DNA from: an uncultured Oceanospirillales bacterium
GTDB lineage: Bacteria > Pseudomonadota > Gammaproteobacteria > Pseudomonadales > Endozoicomonadaceae
NCBI GenBank assembly: GCA_947040555.1
Contig: CAMRBW010000005.1
Span: forward strand, 1 to 57,776
Direction: 5' to 3'
Length of the DNA stretch: 57,776 nucleotides
The notes beneath the pieces are model-generated. The model searched no databases, was not told the DNA's origin, and worked only from the letters and a program-made list of their open reading frames with translations. Shown one piece after another: positions 43,792 through 53,108 of the stretch. The translations under genes were made by a program, and so were the position numbers. The stretch's first letter is position 1. Each line of letters begins with the position of its first letter.

Positions 43792-44220
43792 ATCTCAACA
43801 GGAGAAGCCTGCCGCAGGCGGGCTTCCCCGTGCAAAACAGTTGCCCTACATCAAAGTTCTTGACATGCAGAAGAATTAACTTTTACAAGTTTCTGTAATA
43901 CATTGAAAAACATAGATATTTTTTTTGGTTAAAAAATAGACAATCTGTTGCGAGCCGTTGATTACCGGAGCAAAAAGCGGTTTTTTTTGCGTCTGTCCAC
44001 AGACTTATCCACAGATATAGTGGATAACATAGGGTAACATTGTCTTATATAAATACTGTTGTTATATAACCTTTATTTATCAACATTTGTCAATACATTT
44101 AGTTACGAAAATTGTGGGTAATCACTCTTTGAAGAGAGCGGTTCTCCCCCCACTTTGGCATTGGGCACATGTAATGGTTATACATGGCTATAAACTGATA
44201 TTCCGGAGCATTGATTTCCA
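43792..44220. other. AT-rich intergenic region with DnaA-box cluster
   Basis: No gene is supported. After a GC-rich hairpin (43803-43828) the sequence is AT-rich and holds a perfect DnaA box TTATCCACA (44005-44013), a weak box CTGTCCACA (43993-44001) and an inverted near-box, TTATCCACT on the minus strand (44020-44028), followed by TATATAAATA-rich DNA. This may be a DnaA-controlled promoter or a DnaA-binding locus. Confidence 0.5.
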
Positions 44221-45129
44221 ATGAATGATCGTTCAATAAATGAGCAGTCTGTAAACGACAATAGGCTAGTATTTGATGTCAATGCTGACAACCTTCGAAG
44301 TGAGGTACTGGAGGCATCACAGGAAGTGCCTGTGCTGCTGGACATCTGGGCAGAGTGGTGCGAACCCTGCAAGGCGCAGCTGCCTGTCCTGATGAAATTG
44401 GTTCAGGAATACGCAGGCAAGTTCCGACTGGCCAAATTGAATGCTGAGGATGCTGATCCCAGAGTTCAACAGATGGCTCAGCAGCTAATGATGCAGTTGA
44501 GCGTGCGCAGCATTCCGACGCTGGTACTGATTTACCAGGGGCAGCCGGTTCAGGTGCTGACCGGTCTGCAACAGGAAGCCGATTTGCGGGCTTTACTGGA
44601 TGAGTTGACCATGAGCCCGGCAGACCGCATTCAACAACAGATCGATGCCCTGATCGCAGAGGGAGAGACTGAACAGGCCCTGGTGATGCTCCAGCAGATT
44701 CTGGTGGAAGAACCAGGCAACAGTGCACTTCAGGTCTTGCAGGCGAAGCTCCTGCTACAGCTTGGCCGCATGGACGACGCAAGACTTGTCATTAACGCAC
44801 TGCCTGATGATGCTCCCGGCGCGGCCCAGCCTAAAGCCAAGCTGGCTTTTCTGGATATGGCGCAGAACATTGATCCCAGAGCGACAGTGGCAACCCGTCT
44901 TCAGCAGGATGAAAATGATCTGGAAGCTTGCTACCAGATGGCCATCCACCACGTTCTCGCAGATGAAGATGAAGCCGCCTTTGAGGCCCTGCTGATCATC
45001 ATCCGCCGTGATCGCACCTTCCGTGAAGATGGCGCCCGTCTTCTAATGCTGAAGATCTTCGAACAGAAAGGCGCTACCGATCCGATAGTGCGCCGCTATC
45101 GGAATCGTCTGTTCAGTTTGATGCATTGA
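44221..45129 (+). CDS. cnoX: Thioredoxin-TPR protein CnoX (YbbN)
   Basis: 302 residues. The N-terminal thioredoxin domain has VLLDIWAEWCEPCKAQLPVL with an intact CxxC (Cys47, Cys50) and VRSIPTLVLI with the cis-Pro. The C-terminal about 170 residues are TPR-like helices (AEGETEQALVMLQQILVEEP, GNSALQVLQAKLLLQLGRMD). E. coli CnoX lacks the first Cys and is a chlorine-activated holdase that hands clients to GroEL. The CEPC form here, as in Caulobacter and Pseudomonas relatives, can also reduce disulfides. GGAG lies 11 bases before the ATG. Confidence 0.88.
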   Translation: MNDRSINEQSVNDNRLVFDVNADNLRSEVLEASQEVPVLLDIWAEWCEPCKAQLPVLMKLVQEYAGKFRLAKLNAEDADPRVQQMAQQLMMQLSVRSIPTLVLIYQGQPVQVLTGLQQEADLRALLDELTMSPADRIQQQIDALIAEGETEQALVMLQQILVEEPGNSALQVLQAKLLLQLGRMDDARLVINALPDDAPGAAQPKAKLAFLDMAQNIDPRATVATRLQQDENDLEACYQMAIHHVLADEDEAAFEALLIIIRRDRTFREDGARLLMLKIFEQKGATDPIVRRYRNRLFSLMH

Positions 45130-45180
45130 TATTCACGACAGGAAAAAAGAAACACCACTGTCATCCCCGCCTTTACCACC

Positions 45181-45208
45181 GCATTCCCACGGTCCCCCGT
45201 GGGAATGC
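45181..45208. repeat. Hairpin GCATTCCCACGG / CCGTGGGAATGC
   Basis: A perfect 12-bp stem with a 4-nt loop between the converging cnoX and gacS genes. No T-tract. The arm resembles the GTGGGAAT arms of the hairpin at 54316, so both may be members of a dispersed REP-like family. Confidence 0.7.
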
Positions 45209-45238
45209 ATACCGAACAGCCTGTATGGTTATCCCTCA

Positions 45239-48205
45239 CTAGTTTTTCTCTGCTTCAGCCTGCTCCTGCTGCTCTGGCATATATTGTTCACGCCACCGCT
45301 GCAGACGATCAATCTCCCGCTTCAGGTTGTTGAGTGGCTTTCCCAGAACCTCAAGACCAGCCGATTGATTGAGCAACCCTTCCACCTCTTTGCAGGCTGC
45401 CCGCAAATCGGGCACACCGCAGTACCGAGCGGCGCCGTGCAGCTTGTGGATAACTTCCATTAACCCTGTCGTATTTTCCTGTTTCTGCAAATGCTCGATA
45501 TCGGCAAGGGCTGTTGGCAAAGTGTCCAGCAGCATCTCCAGCAGATCCTCTGATAACGCTTTGCGACCTCCGGCGAGCTGAAGCCCTTCCTCCTTATCAA
45601 CAGCTTTATCGACAGGCTCTTTTTCACATTTGATTTCGACACTGCGCTTCTCAGCAGCGAGTCGTGACGTGGTTTTATGGGATGGCGCAGGACGGATCCA
45701 GTCATTAATAACACGCAACAACTGTTGTTCACTGACCGGTTTGGCTAAATAGTTATCAAAGAAGGAGGCCTGAAAACGGGGCTGCTCCGTCATCAGGGTG
45801 TTTGCTGTCAGCGCGATAACCGGCAGGTGCTCACCCTCCTGCTCCAGCGCTCGAATTTTCTCGCACGTCTCCACGCCATCTATACCGGACATTTGAATAT
45901 CCATAAAGACCAGGCTGTAATCGTGCTCTTTGACTTTGGCGATGGCCTCATAGCCGGAGTTTGCGGTATCAACCCGGATCCCCATATCTTCCAGAATTGT
46001 TTTCAGCAATTTTAAATGGGAGTGACTGTCGTCCACAGCCAGAATATGAAGCCCCTTGGTCGCAGGCCTCTGTACCTGCGTGGTGGCTGAAGGCGCCGGC
46101 AAGGGTGCGGATTCTGGTGCTGATTCTGATTTTGATAAAGAGCGCTGCTCAAATAACCGTGCCAAAGTCTTTGTCAGCTGTTTTTGCATCAGAGGCAGGG
46201 GAAGAAGAGCGATGTTGTCTGTGACCAAATGGCTCAGAGCATTCATATGCTGTTGGTCGCTCAGCAATAATAGACGGGCTCCGTTGTGCATAAATACGTT
46301 AAGGCTGTTTAATAACGGCTGGTTTCTCTCCTCGTCCTGATGCACACCAATCACAAACAGACAGGCGGTAGCGAGAGGTTTGCTCTGGGAGCCTTTAGCC
46401 CCACGTTGAGAGTGAGAGCCTTTAGCCCTGAGCCGAGAGTCCAATTCATGGACTTCAAAACCAAGGTCTTCCAACTGCCGGGATATCGCCTTGCGGGTCC
46501 ACTCTTTTGACTCACTGACAACCGCAATACTTTTGCACCTGCCTGGGTGTTCCCTGGAACGAAGGGCGGAGCTTTTGTTCTGCGATCCGAGTTTAGGATG
46601 TTCCTGTGCAAGAGCTTCTTGTGCAAGAGCTTCTTGTGCAAGAGCTTTCTGTGTGAAAGCTTCCTGCGTAAAAGCTTCTTGTGTGAAAGCTTCCTGCGTG
46701 AAAGCTTCCTGCGTGAGGACGACGGTAAACCAGAAACAGCTGCCTTGCCCAGGCTCACTGATGAAGTCGATTTTTCCGCGCATCTGTTTCACCAGACTTT
46801 TACAGATAACCAATCCCAGCCCGGTCCCTTCGCGACGCTGATTGGCCACTGAGTTAACCCGGGAGAAAGCCTGAAACAGTTTCTTGCCATCCTCCTTCGA
46901 AATGCCGATACCGGTGTCTTTTATTGCGAAAGTGATCTCAGTAAACGTCTCCGTCCGCTTGGTACAACTGACCTCCACGATCACAGAGCCCTGTTCAGTA
47001 AATTTTACGGCATTACTGAGCAGGTTAGTGATGATCTGCTTGAGTCGGTTGCTGTCGCCCAGAAAGTGCAGAGGAGTGTTGGGATGAAAAATCACCGCCA
47101 ACTCCAGGTCATGGCTTTGGGTAACGGGGCTGTGCATGGCCAGCGCTTCATCGACGATAGTGCGTAGATTGAGAGGTTTATGCTCAAGATGCAGCTTACC
47201 GGCCTCTATTGTGGAAATGTCGAGAATATCCGAAATAATCGCTTTCAAACCCTCGGCGGAGCTTTGCATGGTGTGCAAATGCTCTTGTTGCAGACTATCC
47301 AGCCTGGTTTTGCTCAGCAGACCGCAATAACCGAGAATGCTGTTCAACGGCGTATTCATCTCATGGCTGACATTGGCCAGGAACATGGATTTGCTGCGGT
47401 TGGCATCGACAGCCTGTTTGCGCGAATAGTCCAGTTCGGCATTTTTCAGTTCCAGAATCTCCATATTGTTATGGATCTCATGGCTTGCCCACTCAACGTC
47501 GTCTTTCATATCGTGATAGCGCAACTGTATTCGAGTGAGCATCTGGTTCAGGTGCTTTATCAGCGGTGAAAAGTCATCACTACGATCAATCAGCAGCCCG
47601 GCTTTTAAATTATCCGGATCAATATGACTAAGCTGTGTCGTCAGTCGCCTTAATGGACAGGTAATGTGGTTAGCCAGTCTCAACATGATCAGCCAGGTCA
47701 GGGGCAGAGCCACGATGGCGAGAGCGATAGCCAACAGCAGCCACTGATAGATGCCGATCAGAAGGTTGCGGGTGGTAAACTCGAGTTCCAGCCAGTACGT
47801 TTGCCCCAGGGTCGATTGAAGCCTGGTCGTAGTGAGCAGGGATTGCCCCTGCTGCTCCAGTGTCTTACGAAGGGCACGGTCTGGCCACGCCTCTATCTGT
47901 AATGATTGTCCCTCCTGATAGTTGATCAGACCATCTGTTGAGGAGAGTCGCAGACTGGACACCCCTTTGAAGTTGAGCGATGTTTCGGTCAGCTGTCGTA
48001 TGGTTTCCGGATTATTGGTACTGATAGCGGATGTCAGAACGCCCGCTATCTGTTCGGTAGTCACACCTATCTGATACTTAAAATCGGCCCGTAACTGCAA
48101 AATAGCGAGTGTCGCCGAAAAAAAACACAGACAGACAATGAGTACAACAACAGGTATCAGTCCTTCCCGTAAGATATGTTTCTTGAGATTTTTATACATG
48201 TCCAT
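45239..48205 (-). CDS. gacS: Hybrid sensor histidine kinase GacS/BarA
   Basis: 988 residues: membrane helix about 15-35, periplasmic sensor, second helix about 150-172, HAMP, then HisKA with FLANVSHEMNTPLNSILGYC (His281) and HATPase (NLLSNAVKFT, DTGIGISKEDGKKLFQAFSR, GTGLGL). A degenerate receiver, a true receiver with LVFMDIQMSG (Asp769) and a C-terminal HPt with VIHKLHGAARYCG (His923) complete the relay. It matches BarA/GacS, which phosphorylates UvrY/GacA to induce Csr-titrating small RNAs; its divergence from rlmD-relA-mazG is the conserved gene order. Odd feature: after the ATPase domain a linker of repeated EAFTQ/EALAQ is encoded by seven 15-bp units at 46605-46709. Confidence 0.92.
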   Translation of the reverse strand: MDMYKNLKKHILREGLIPVVVLIVCLCFFSATLAILQLRADFKYQIGVTTEQIAGVLTSAISTNNPETIRQLTETSLNFKGVSSLRLSSTDGLINYQEGQSLQIEAWPDRALRKTLEQQGQSLLTTTRLQSTLGQTYWLELEFTTRNLLIGIYQWLLLAIALAIVALPLTWLIMLRLANHITCPLRRLTTQLSHIDPDNLKAGLLIDRSDDFSPLIKHLNQMLTRIQLRYHDMKDDVEWASHEIHNNMEILELKNAELDYSRKQAVDANRSKSMFLANVSHEMNTPLNSILGYCGLLSKTRLDSLQQEHLHTMQSSAEGLKAIISDILDISTIEAGKLHLEHKPLNLRTIVDEALAMHSPVTQSHDLELAVIFHPNTPLHFLGDSNRLKQIITNLLSNAVKFTEQGSVIVEVSCTKRTETFTEITFAIKDTGIGISKEDGKKLFQAFSRVNSVANQRREGTGLGLVICKSLVKQMRGKIDFISEPGQGSCFWFTVVLTQEAFTQEAFTQEAFTQEAFTQKALAQEALAQEALAQEHPKLGSQNKSSALRSREHPGRCKSIAVVSESKEWTRKAISRQLEDLGFEVHELDSRLRAKGSHSQRGAKGSQSKPLATACLFVIGVHQDEERNQPLLNSLNVFMHNGARLLLLSDQQHMNALSHLVTDNIALLPLPLMQKQLTKTLARLFEQRSLSKSESAPESAPLPAPSATTQVQRPATKGLHILAVDDSHSHLKLLKTILEDMGIRVDTANSGYEAIAKVKEHDYSLVFMDIQMSGIDGVETCEKIRALEQEGEHLPVIALTANTLMTEQPRFQASFFDNYLAKPVSEQQLLRVINDWIRPAPSHKTTSRLAAEKRSVEIKCEKEPVDKAVDKEEGLQLAGGRKALSEDLLEMLLDTLPTALADIEHLQKQENTTGLMEVIHKLHGAARYCGVPDLRAACKEVEGLLNQSAGLEVLGKPLNNLKREIDRLQRWREQYMPEQQEQAEAEKN
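46605..46709. repeat. 15-bp coding minisatellite in gacS, seven units
   Basis: Seven units of the type TGTGCAAGAGCTTCT, in frame, encode an EAFTQ/EALAQ linker between the ATPase domain and the first receiver. The first two units are exact copies; the rest have diverged by a few bases. Confidence 0.92.
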
Positions 48206-48404
48206 AGCTTGCTTGAGTTTGTTTTTGTTTTAATTCTTCCTTTATTTTATATGATGAAGTCTTCACACAGTAAACCGCAGTCTTTTCTGACAACGAATTT
48301 TAACAAAATTAGAAGTGTGTTCTCATACGAGTTACAGTCAGCCAAGGAAACTATAAAATAGGCAAACAATATTATTTTTTATCGTCTCTTTACGGTTGTA
48401 CTCC

Positions 48405-49820
48405 ATGCAGATTAAACGCAAGAATCCCCCTCGTCAGGCCCGTTCAGCAGCCATTCCCGCTGAGGTGATGCTCGAGGCCCTGACCCACGATGGTCGGGGG
48501 GTAGCCAAGGGAGCCGGCCGCGTCATGCTGGTAGAAGGGGCTATTCCGGGAGATACCGTGCGCGTCCGCATCAACAAGCAGACCGCGAAAAGGGTAGATG
48601 CGGTGGTCAGCAAAATCATCGCCCCGTCCCCAGACCGGGTTGAGCCGCCCTGCCCCTGGTATGGTCAATGTGGTGGCTGCACTATGCAGCATATGAACAA
48701 TGAAAAACTGCTGGCCGCCAAACAGGATGTCGTACTCAGCCAGTTACAGCGTTTCGCCGGTCTGGATCCCGAGCGGGTTGAAGCACCACTCACCAGCCCC
48801 CCCTGGGGCTACCGCTCCCGCGCCCGTCTGGCCGTGCGTTGGTGGAATGGTCGGGTCCATTTCGGTTTTCGGGCCGCAGGCAGCAAGAATATTGTTCCGG
48901 TCGGTGAGTGTGCGGTACTGGTTCCCGGGCTCTCGGAATTGATCAGCCCCATGCGCAAGATTCTGGAAGGTAACAAAAATCGCAAGGCGGTGTCCCATAT
49001 CGAGCTGGCAGCAGCCGAAAATGGGTGCGCCGTTCTACTGCGTACTCTTGAGCTGATGCCGGAAGAGGACCAGAAGCGTTGGCTGGCCTTTGCTGCCGAG
49101 CGAAACCTGCAGCTCTATGTTCAGCCGGAGTCTTCGCCCCGGTCGAGCGCCTGTGTCTATACTGCGGATGGTTCAGACAGTCTAAACTACACCCTTCCCG
49201 AACAGGGCATCTCTCTGACCTTTCAGCCTGTCGACTTTACTCAGGTGAACCCCGGCATTAACCGAAAGATGGTGAGTCAAGCGCTGGCCTGGCTCTCCTT
49301 GACGCCCTCCGAAACCGTGCTTGATCTGTTTTGTGGTATGGGCAATTTCACCCTGCCTCTGGCCAAACAGTGTGCTCAGGTAACCGGCGTGGAAGGTGTA
49401 CAGGATCTGGTGGCCCGTGGACGAAAAAATGCTCAGGACAACGGCATCGAAAATGTCTGTTTCGAGCAGGCTGATCTTGCGGCGGAACCAGGCCGCAGAG
49501 AGTGGCAGGCCAAAACCTATGATGCCATGCTGCTCGATCCACCCAGAACCGGTGCTCTGGAAATTCTGCAACAGATGGCGGATAAACTGCCGACCCGCAT
49601 ACTTTACGTCTCCTGCAATCCGGCCACCCTTGCCAGAGATGCAGGGTTTTTGAAAGAGCGGGGTTATCATCTGGCTCGCTTTGGTGTGATGGATATGTTT
49701 CCTCAGACGACCCATGTGGAAAGCATGGGACTGTTCATAAAAACAGAAAAGCCTTTCATAAAGACAGAAAAGCCTTTCATAAAAACAGAGAAGCCTTTCA
49801 TAAAGGCAAAGAAGCTCTGA
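48405..49820 (+). CDS. rlmD: 23S rRNA (uracil-1939-C5)-methyltransferase
   Basis: About 471 residues from the ATG at 48405; the frame opens at a TTG nine bases earlier. N-terminal TRAM domain (MLEALTHDGRGVAKGAGRVM), iron-sulfur cluster motif PCPWYGQCGGCTMQHM, SAM-binding DLFCGMGNFTLPLAKQ, LDPPRTGALE, and catalytic VSCNPATLARD. It methylates U1939 of 23S rRNA. The C-terminus carries an extra tail, KTEKPFI repeated four times, from a 21-bp minisatellite at 49735-49817, absent from usual RlmD (about 433-450 residues). It lies upstream of relA, divergent from gacS. Confidence 0.93.
   Translation: MQIKRKNPPRQARSAAIPAEVMLEALTHDGRGVAKGAGRVMLVEGAIPGDTVRVRINKQTAKRVDAVVSKIIAPSPDRVEPPCPWYGQCGGCTMQHMNNEKLLAAKQDVVLSQLQRFAGLDPERVEAPLTSPPWGYRSRARLAVRWWNGRVHFGFRAAGSKNIVPVGECAVLVPGLSELISPMRKILEGNKNRKAVSHIELAAAENGCAVLLRTLELMPEEDQKRWLAFAAERNLQLYVQPESSPRSSACVYTADGSDSLNYTLPEQGISLTFQPVDFTQVNPGINRKMVSQALAWLSLTPSETVLDLFCGMGNFTLPLAKQCAQVTGVEGVQDLVARGRKNAQDNGIENVCFEQADLAAEPGRREWQAKTYDAMLLDPPRTGALEILQQMADKLPTRILYVSCNPATLARDAGFLKERGYHLARFGVMDMFPQTTHVESMGLFIKTEKPFIKTEKPFIKTEKPFIKAKKL
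49735..49817. repeat. 21-bp coding minisatellite at the rlmD 3' end, four units
   Basis: Four in-frame units of TTCATAAAAACAGAAAAGCC plus T add a basic KTEKPFI repeat tail. The stop codon follows directly, so loss or gain of units only changes tail length. Confidence 0.93.
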
Positions 49821-49917
49821 ATTCAAGGAAGCAAGAAGAGTGAACGGAATGAATGATATTATTAGGGGATCCGATCAGTCTTCTCCAGAATAAAATATAG
49901 AGGTTAAAGCAATATTC

Positions 49918-52200
49918 ATGGTTAAGGTTCGCGATGATCATCCCATAGCTGAGGATGGGACGATAGATATAGCTTCCTGGCTGGAAAGCCTAAAGTCTGT
50001 CGTCGTTCTAAAAGATGAACAGATGCTGCTGGATGCTTGCACCATGGTGCAAAAAGCAGCGGCTGCGCCAGGAAAACCAAGCGTCTGGTCCGAGACCGAG
50101 AGTCTGCTGACCATCGGTCTGCAGATGGCCGATATTCTGGCAGGGCTCAAGCTGGATCAGGCATCACTGGTCGTCGCCATACTCTACCGATCCGTGCGCG
50201 AATCCCGTATCACCCTGGAGGAGGTAAGGGAGAAATTTGGCTCGGAAGTTGCCCGGCTGGTAAAGGGCGTTCTGGGCATGGCGGTGATCAGTGCCATTCA
50301 AAACCCGACCCGCGTCCAGGTACTGGGGCAGCAACAGGATCAGCTGGAAAAGGTTCGCAAGATGCTGGTCTCCATCGTTGATGATGTTCGCGTGGCCTTG
50401 ATCAAGCTGGCCGAGCGAACCTGTGCGATTCGGGCAGTAAAAGATGCCGACAAGGAGCGTCGTCAGCGTGTGGCGCGGGAAGTGTTCGAGATTTATGCGC
50501 CTCTGGCTCACCGTCTTGGCATCGGTTATATCAAGTGGGAGCTGGAAGACCTGGCGTTCCGCTACCTCAAACCCCACGATTACAAAAAAATTGCCCGGTT
50601 GCTGGATGAACGTCGTCTGGATCGTGAGCAGTATATTCAGGATGTGATGGCCCGTGTGCGTGAAGCTCTGGCCGCAGCAGGTATACAGGCAGAAGTCAGC
50701 GGTCGGGTAAAACACATCTACAGCATCTGGCGGAAGATGAAGCGCAAAGGCGTGGAGTTTAAGGAGCTGTACGATATCAGTGCCATGCGCATCTATGTTA
50801 ATGAGGTGCAGGAGTGTTATGCCTCTCTGGGGTTGGTGCACGCCTTATGGAACCATATTCCCAAAGAGTTCGATGATTATATCGCCACCCCCAAGGAGAA
50901 CGGTTACCAATCTCTGCACACTGCCGTGCTCGGACCTGGCGGTAAAAATCTGGAAGTGCAGATCCGTACCCATGCCATGCATGAGGATGCGGAGCTCGGC
51001 GTCTGCGCCCACTGGAAATACAAAGGCACCGATACCAAAAACAACAATGATAGCTACGAGGCCAAGCTCAACTGGCTGCGGCAGGTGCTGGAGTGGCAGG
51101 AAGAGCTCGGTCAGGACATGGAAGAGCTGGCTGACCAGTGGCATCTCGATGTAGAGCCGGATCGGGTTTATGTTTTCACCAAAGATGGCCATGTCGTCGA
51201 TCTGCCGATAGGTGCGACGCCCGTAGATTTTGCTTACCGGGTACATACTGAAGTCGGCACCAAATGTCGTGGAGCAAAAGTCGGTGGTCGTATAGTACAG
51301 CTGAACAGCAAACTGAAGACGGGCGATCAGATTGAGATTCTGACCGCATCCAACGCGACCCCAAGCCGGGACTGGCTGAACGCCAACCTTGGCTATGTAC
51401 GCACCAGCCGGGCCCGGGCCAAGATTATCAGCTGGTTCCGGCTGCAGGACAAGGATTCCAATATTGCGGCCGGACGCCGCATGCTGGAAACCGAGTTGAA
51501 GAGAATGGCCATTACCGGTGTGCAGCTTGATGAGCTTGCCGGCATCATGAAACTTCAGGATGCTGACGAGATGCTGGCCAAGGTGGGCTCCGGTGATCTG
51601 CGCCTGCTGCAGGTGGTTCATGCGGCCCAGCGCATGGTTGAACCGGTGCAGGAGGGGGATCCTGGCCTGAATAACCTTGCCCTTAACAAACTGGCGAAGA
51701 GTCGTCCGGCTACTAGCAAAACTAACACCGATAGCGGCATTATCGTAAAAGGCGTAGGTAATCTGATGACCCAGATGGCCAACTGCTGCCAGCCGGTGTC
51801 GGGCGATCCGATCATCGGGTATATCACGCTGGGGCGGGGTATCTCCATTCACCGTTCCGACTGCAGTAACGCCCTGCAACTGAAGGACCAGGGGCCGGAG
51901 AGGATTATCGAGGTGAGCTGGGGACGACGGCGTGCAGCAACCTATCCGGTGCGGATTTTTATTCTTGCCTATGACCGTTCAGGGCTACTGCGGGATATCA
52001 CATCCTTCGTTGCTAATGAAAAGCTGAATGTGACCGGCCTCAATACCCGTATCGACCCCAAAGACAACATGGCACACATTTCACTGGAGGTAGAGATTTC
52101 CTCTCTGGAAACCCTTGGTCGTGTATTGGCAAAAATTAACCAGCTACCTAATGTACTGGATGTGTACAGAGATCATACCCCTGTCGCCACTCTGGCATAA
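49918..52200 (+). CDS. relA: GTP pyrophosphokinase RelA
   Basis: 760 residues. The N-terminal hydrolase-like domain is degenerate, as in RelA (LVVAILYRSVRESRITLEEV without the HD pair). The synthetase domain has GRVKHIYSIWRKMKRKGVEF, YDISAMRIYV and YIATPKENGYQSLHTAVLGP. TGS (VYVFTKDGHVVDLPIGATPV), zinc-finger-type NCCQPVSGDPIIGYIT and a C-terminal ACT domain follow. It makes (p)ppGpp on starved ribosomes. mazG starts 11 bp downstream, the usual pair. Confidence 0.95.
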   Translation: MVKVRDDHPIAEDGTIDIASWLESLKSVVVLKDEQMLLDACTMVQKAAAAPGKPSVWSETESLLTIGLQMADILAGLKLDQASLVVAILYRSVRESRITLEEVREKFGSEVARLVKGVLGMAVISAIQNPTRVQVLGQQQDQLEKVRKMLVSIVDDVRVALIKLAERTCAIRAVKDADKERRQRVAREVFEIYAPLAHRLGIGYIKWELEDLAFRYLKPHDYKKIARLLDERRLDREQYIQDVMARVREALAAAGIQAEVSGRVKHIYSIWRKMKRKGVEFKELYDISAMRIYVNEVQECYASLGLVHALWNHIPKEFDDYIATPKENGYQSLHTAVLGPGGKNLEVQIRTHAMHEDAELGVCAHWKYKGTDTKNNNDSYEAKLNWLRQVLEWQEELGQDMEELADQWHLDVEPDRVYVFTKDGHVVDLPIGATPVDFAYRVHTEVGTKCRGAKVGGRIVQLNSKLKTGDQIEILTASNATPSRDWLNANLGYVRTSRARAKIISWFRLQDKDSNIAAGRRMLETELKRMAITGVQLDELAGIMKLQDADEMLAKVGSGDLRLLQVVHAAQRMVEPVQEGDPGLNNLALNKLAKSRPATSKTNTDSGIIVKGVGNLMTQMANCCQPVSGDPIIGYITLGRGISIHRSDCSNALQLKDQGPERIIEVSWGRRRAATYPVRIFILAYDRSGLLRDITSFVANEKLNVTGLNTRIDPKDNMAHISLEVEISSLETLGRVLAKINQLPNVLDVYRDHTPVATLA

Positions 52201-52211
52201 CGGAGTCGAAA

Positions 52212-53108
52212 GTGAGTAAATCAGACTACAGTCTGAATGATCTCCTCAATGTGATGGCCCGTCTGCGTGATCCGCAGACGGGCTGTCCCTGGGATCATAA
52301 ACAGACCTTCCAGAGCATCGCACCCTATACCCTTGAAGAAGCCTACGAAGTGGTGGATGCCATTGAGCGGGGCGATATGGCTCATCTTGAGGAGGAGCTG
52401 GGTGATCTGTTGTACCAGGTCGTCTATCACGCCCGGATGGCAGAAGAGCAAGGGTTATTTGATTTCTCCTGTGTCGTCAATGGGCTGGTAAAGAAGCTTA
52501 TACGACGACGACCTCATATGTTCAATAACAGCAGAAACCTGCCAAACACCAGGCATACTGCCGAAGGCGTACAGCAGATATGGCAAGCTATCAAAGCGAA
52601 GGAGAAAGAGCAGGCAGCGGGCGCTGTTGTTAACACGGGAGCTGTTGTTAACACGGGAGCTGTTGTTAACACGGGAGCTGTTGTTAACAAAAGTGTCACT
52701 TCTTTACTGGCTGATTCTTTACTGGATAGCATTCCTCAAAATTTTCCAGCGCTGGTGATCGCCCAGAAGCTGCAGGACAAAGCCGCACAGGTCAATTTTG
52801 ACTGGCCCGATGTGCAGCCGGTCATCGCCAAAATACGGGAGGAGCTGGATGAGATTGAACAGGCTATTGCCTCCGGTAACCAGGAGGAGATAAAAGAGGA
52901 AGTCGGCGACTTTCTATTTGCTGCCACCAATCTCGCCCGCCATCTGAAGGTGGATGCGGAACAGTCTGTGCGCGGCTGCAACCGTAAATTTCGTGATCGT
53001 TTCTTTTATATCGAACAGGCTGTTGCGGCTTCTGGCAAATCTATGGATAAGTGTTCGCTGGAAGAGCTGGATAGGTTATGGGATGAAGCCAAGCGAAGAA
53101 GTGACTGA
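52212..53108 (+). CDS. mazG: Nucleoside triphosphate pyrophosphohydrolase MazG, with internal repeat insert
   Basis: 298 residues from GTG 52212. Two MazG domains: LMNVMARLRDPQTGCPWDHK-type start (LLNVMARLRDPQTGCPWDHK), EEAYEVVDAIERGDMAHLEE and LGDLLYQVVYHARMAEEQG in the first; KIREELDEIEQAIASGNQEE and VGDFLFAATNLARHLKVDAE in the second. These give the ExxE/ExxD magnesium sites. Between the domains an insert GAVVNT repeated about four times is encoded by 18-bp units (52623-52694), which explains the extra length over E. coli MazG (263). It hydrolyses NTPs and, in E. coli, lowers ppGpp. It follows relA by 11 bp. Confidence 0.92.
   Translation: MSKSDYSLNDLLNVMARLRDPQTGCPWDHKQTFQSIAPYTLEEAYEVVDAIERGDMAHLEEELGDLLYQVVYHARMAEEQGLFDFSCVVNGLVKKLIRRRPHMFNNSRNLPNTRHTAEGVQQIWQAIKAKEKEQAAGAVVNTGAVVNTGAVVNTGAVVNKSVTSLLADSLLDSIPQNFPALVIAQKLQDKAAQVNFDWPDVQPVIAKIREELDEIEQAIASGNQEEIKEEVGDFLFAATNLARHLKVDAEQSVRGCNRKFRDRFFYIEQAVAASGKSMDKCSLEELDRLWDEAKRRSD
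52623..52694. repeat. 18-bp coding minisatellite in mazG, four units
   Basis: Three exact and one diverged unit of GCTGTTGTTAACACGGGA, in frame, in the linker between the two MazG domains. Each contains a GTTAAC site. The near-identity points to recent expansion. Confidence 0.93.

Noticed and set aside
43993..44028. Chromosomal origin oriC
   Set aside because: Only one perfect and two weak DnaA boxes, and none of the usual neighbours (dnaA, dnaN, gidA/mnmG, parAB, rpmH). Kept only as a DnaA-binding candidate.
49735..49817. Assembly artefact as the explanation for coding repeats
   Set aside because: All keep reading frame, carry unit-to-unit substitutions and occur in several genes, so real expansions are likelier; reads are still needed to fix copy numbers.
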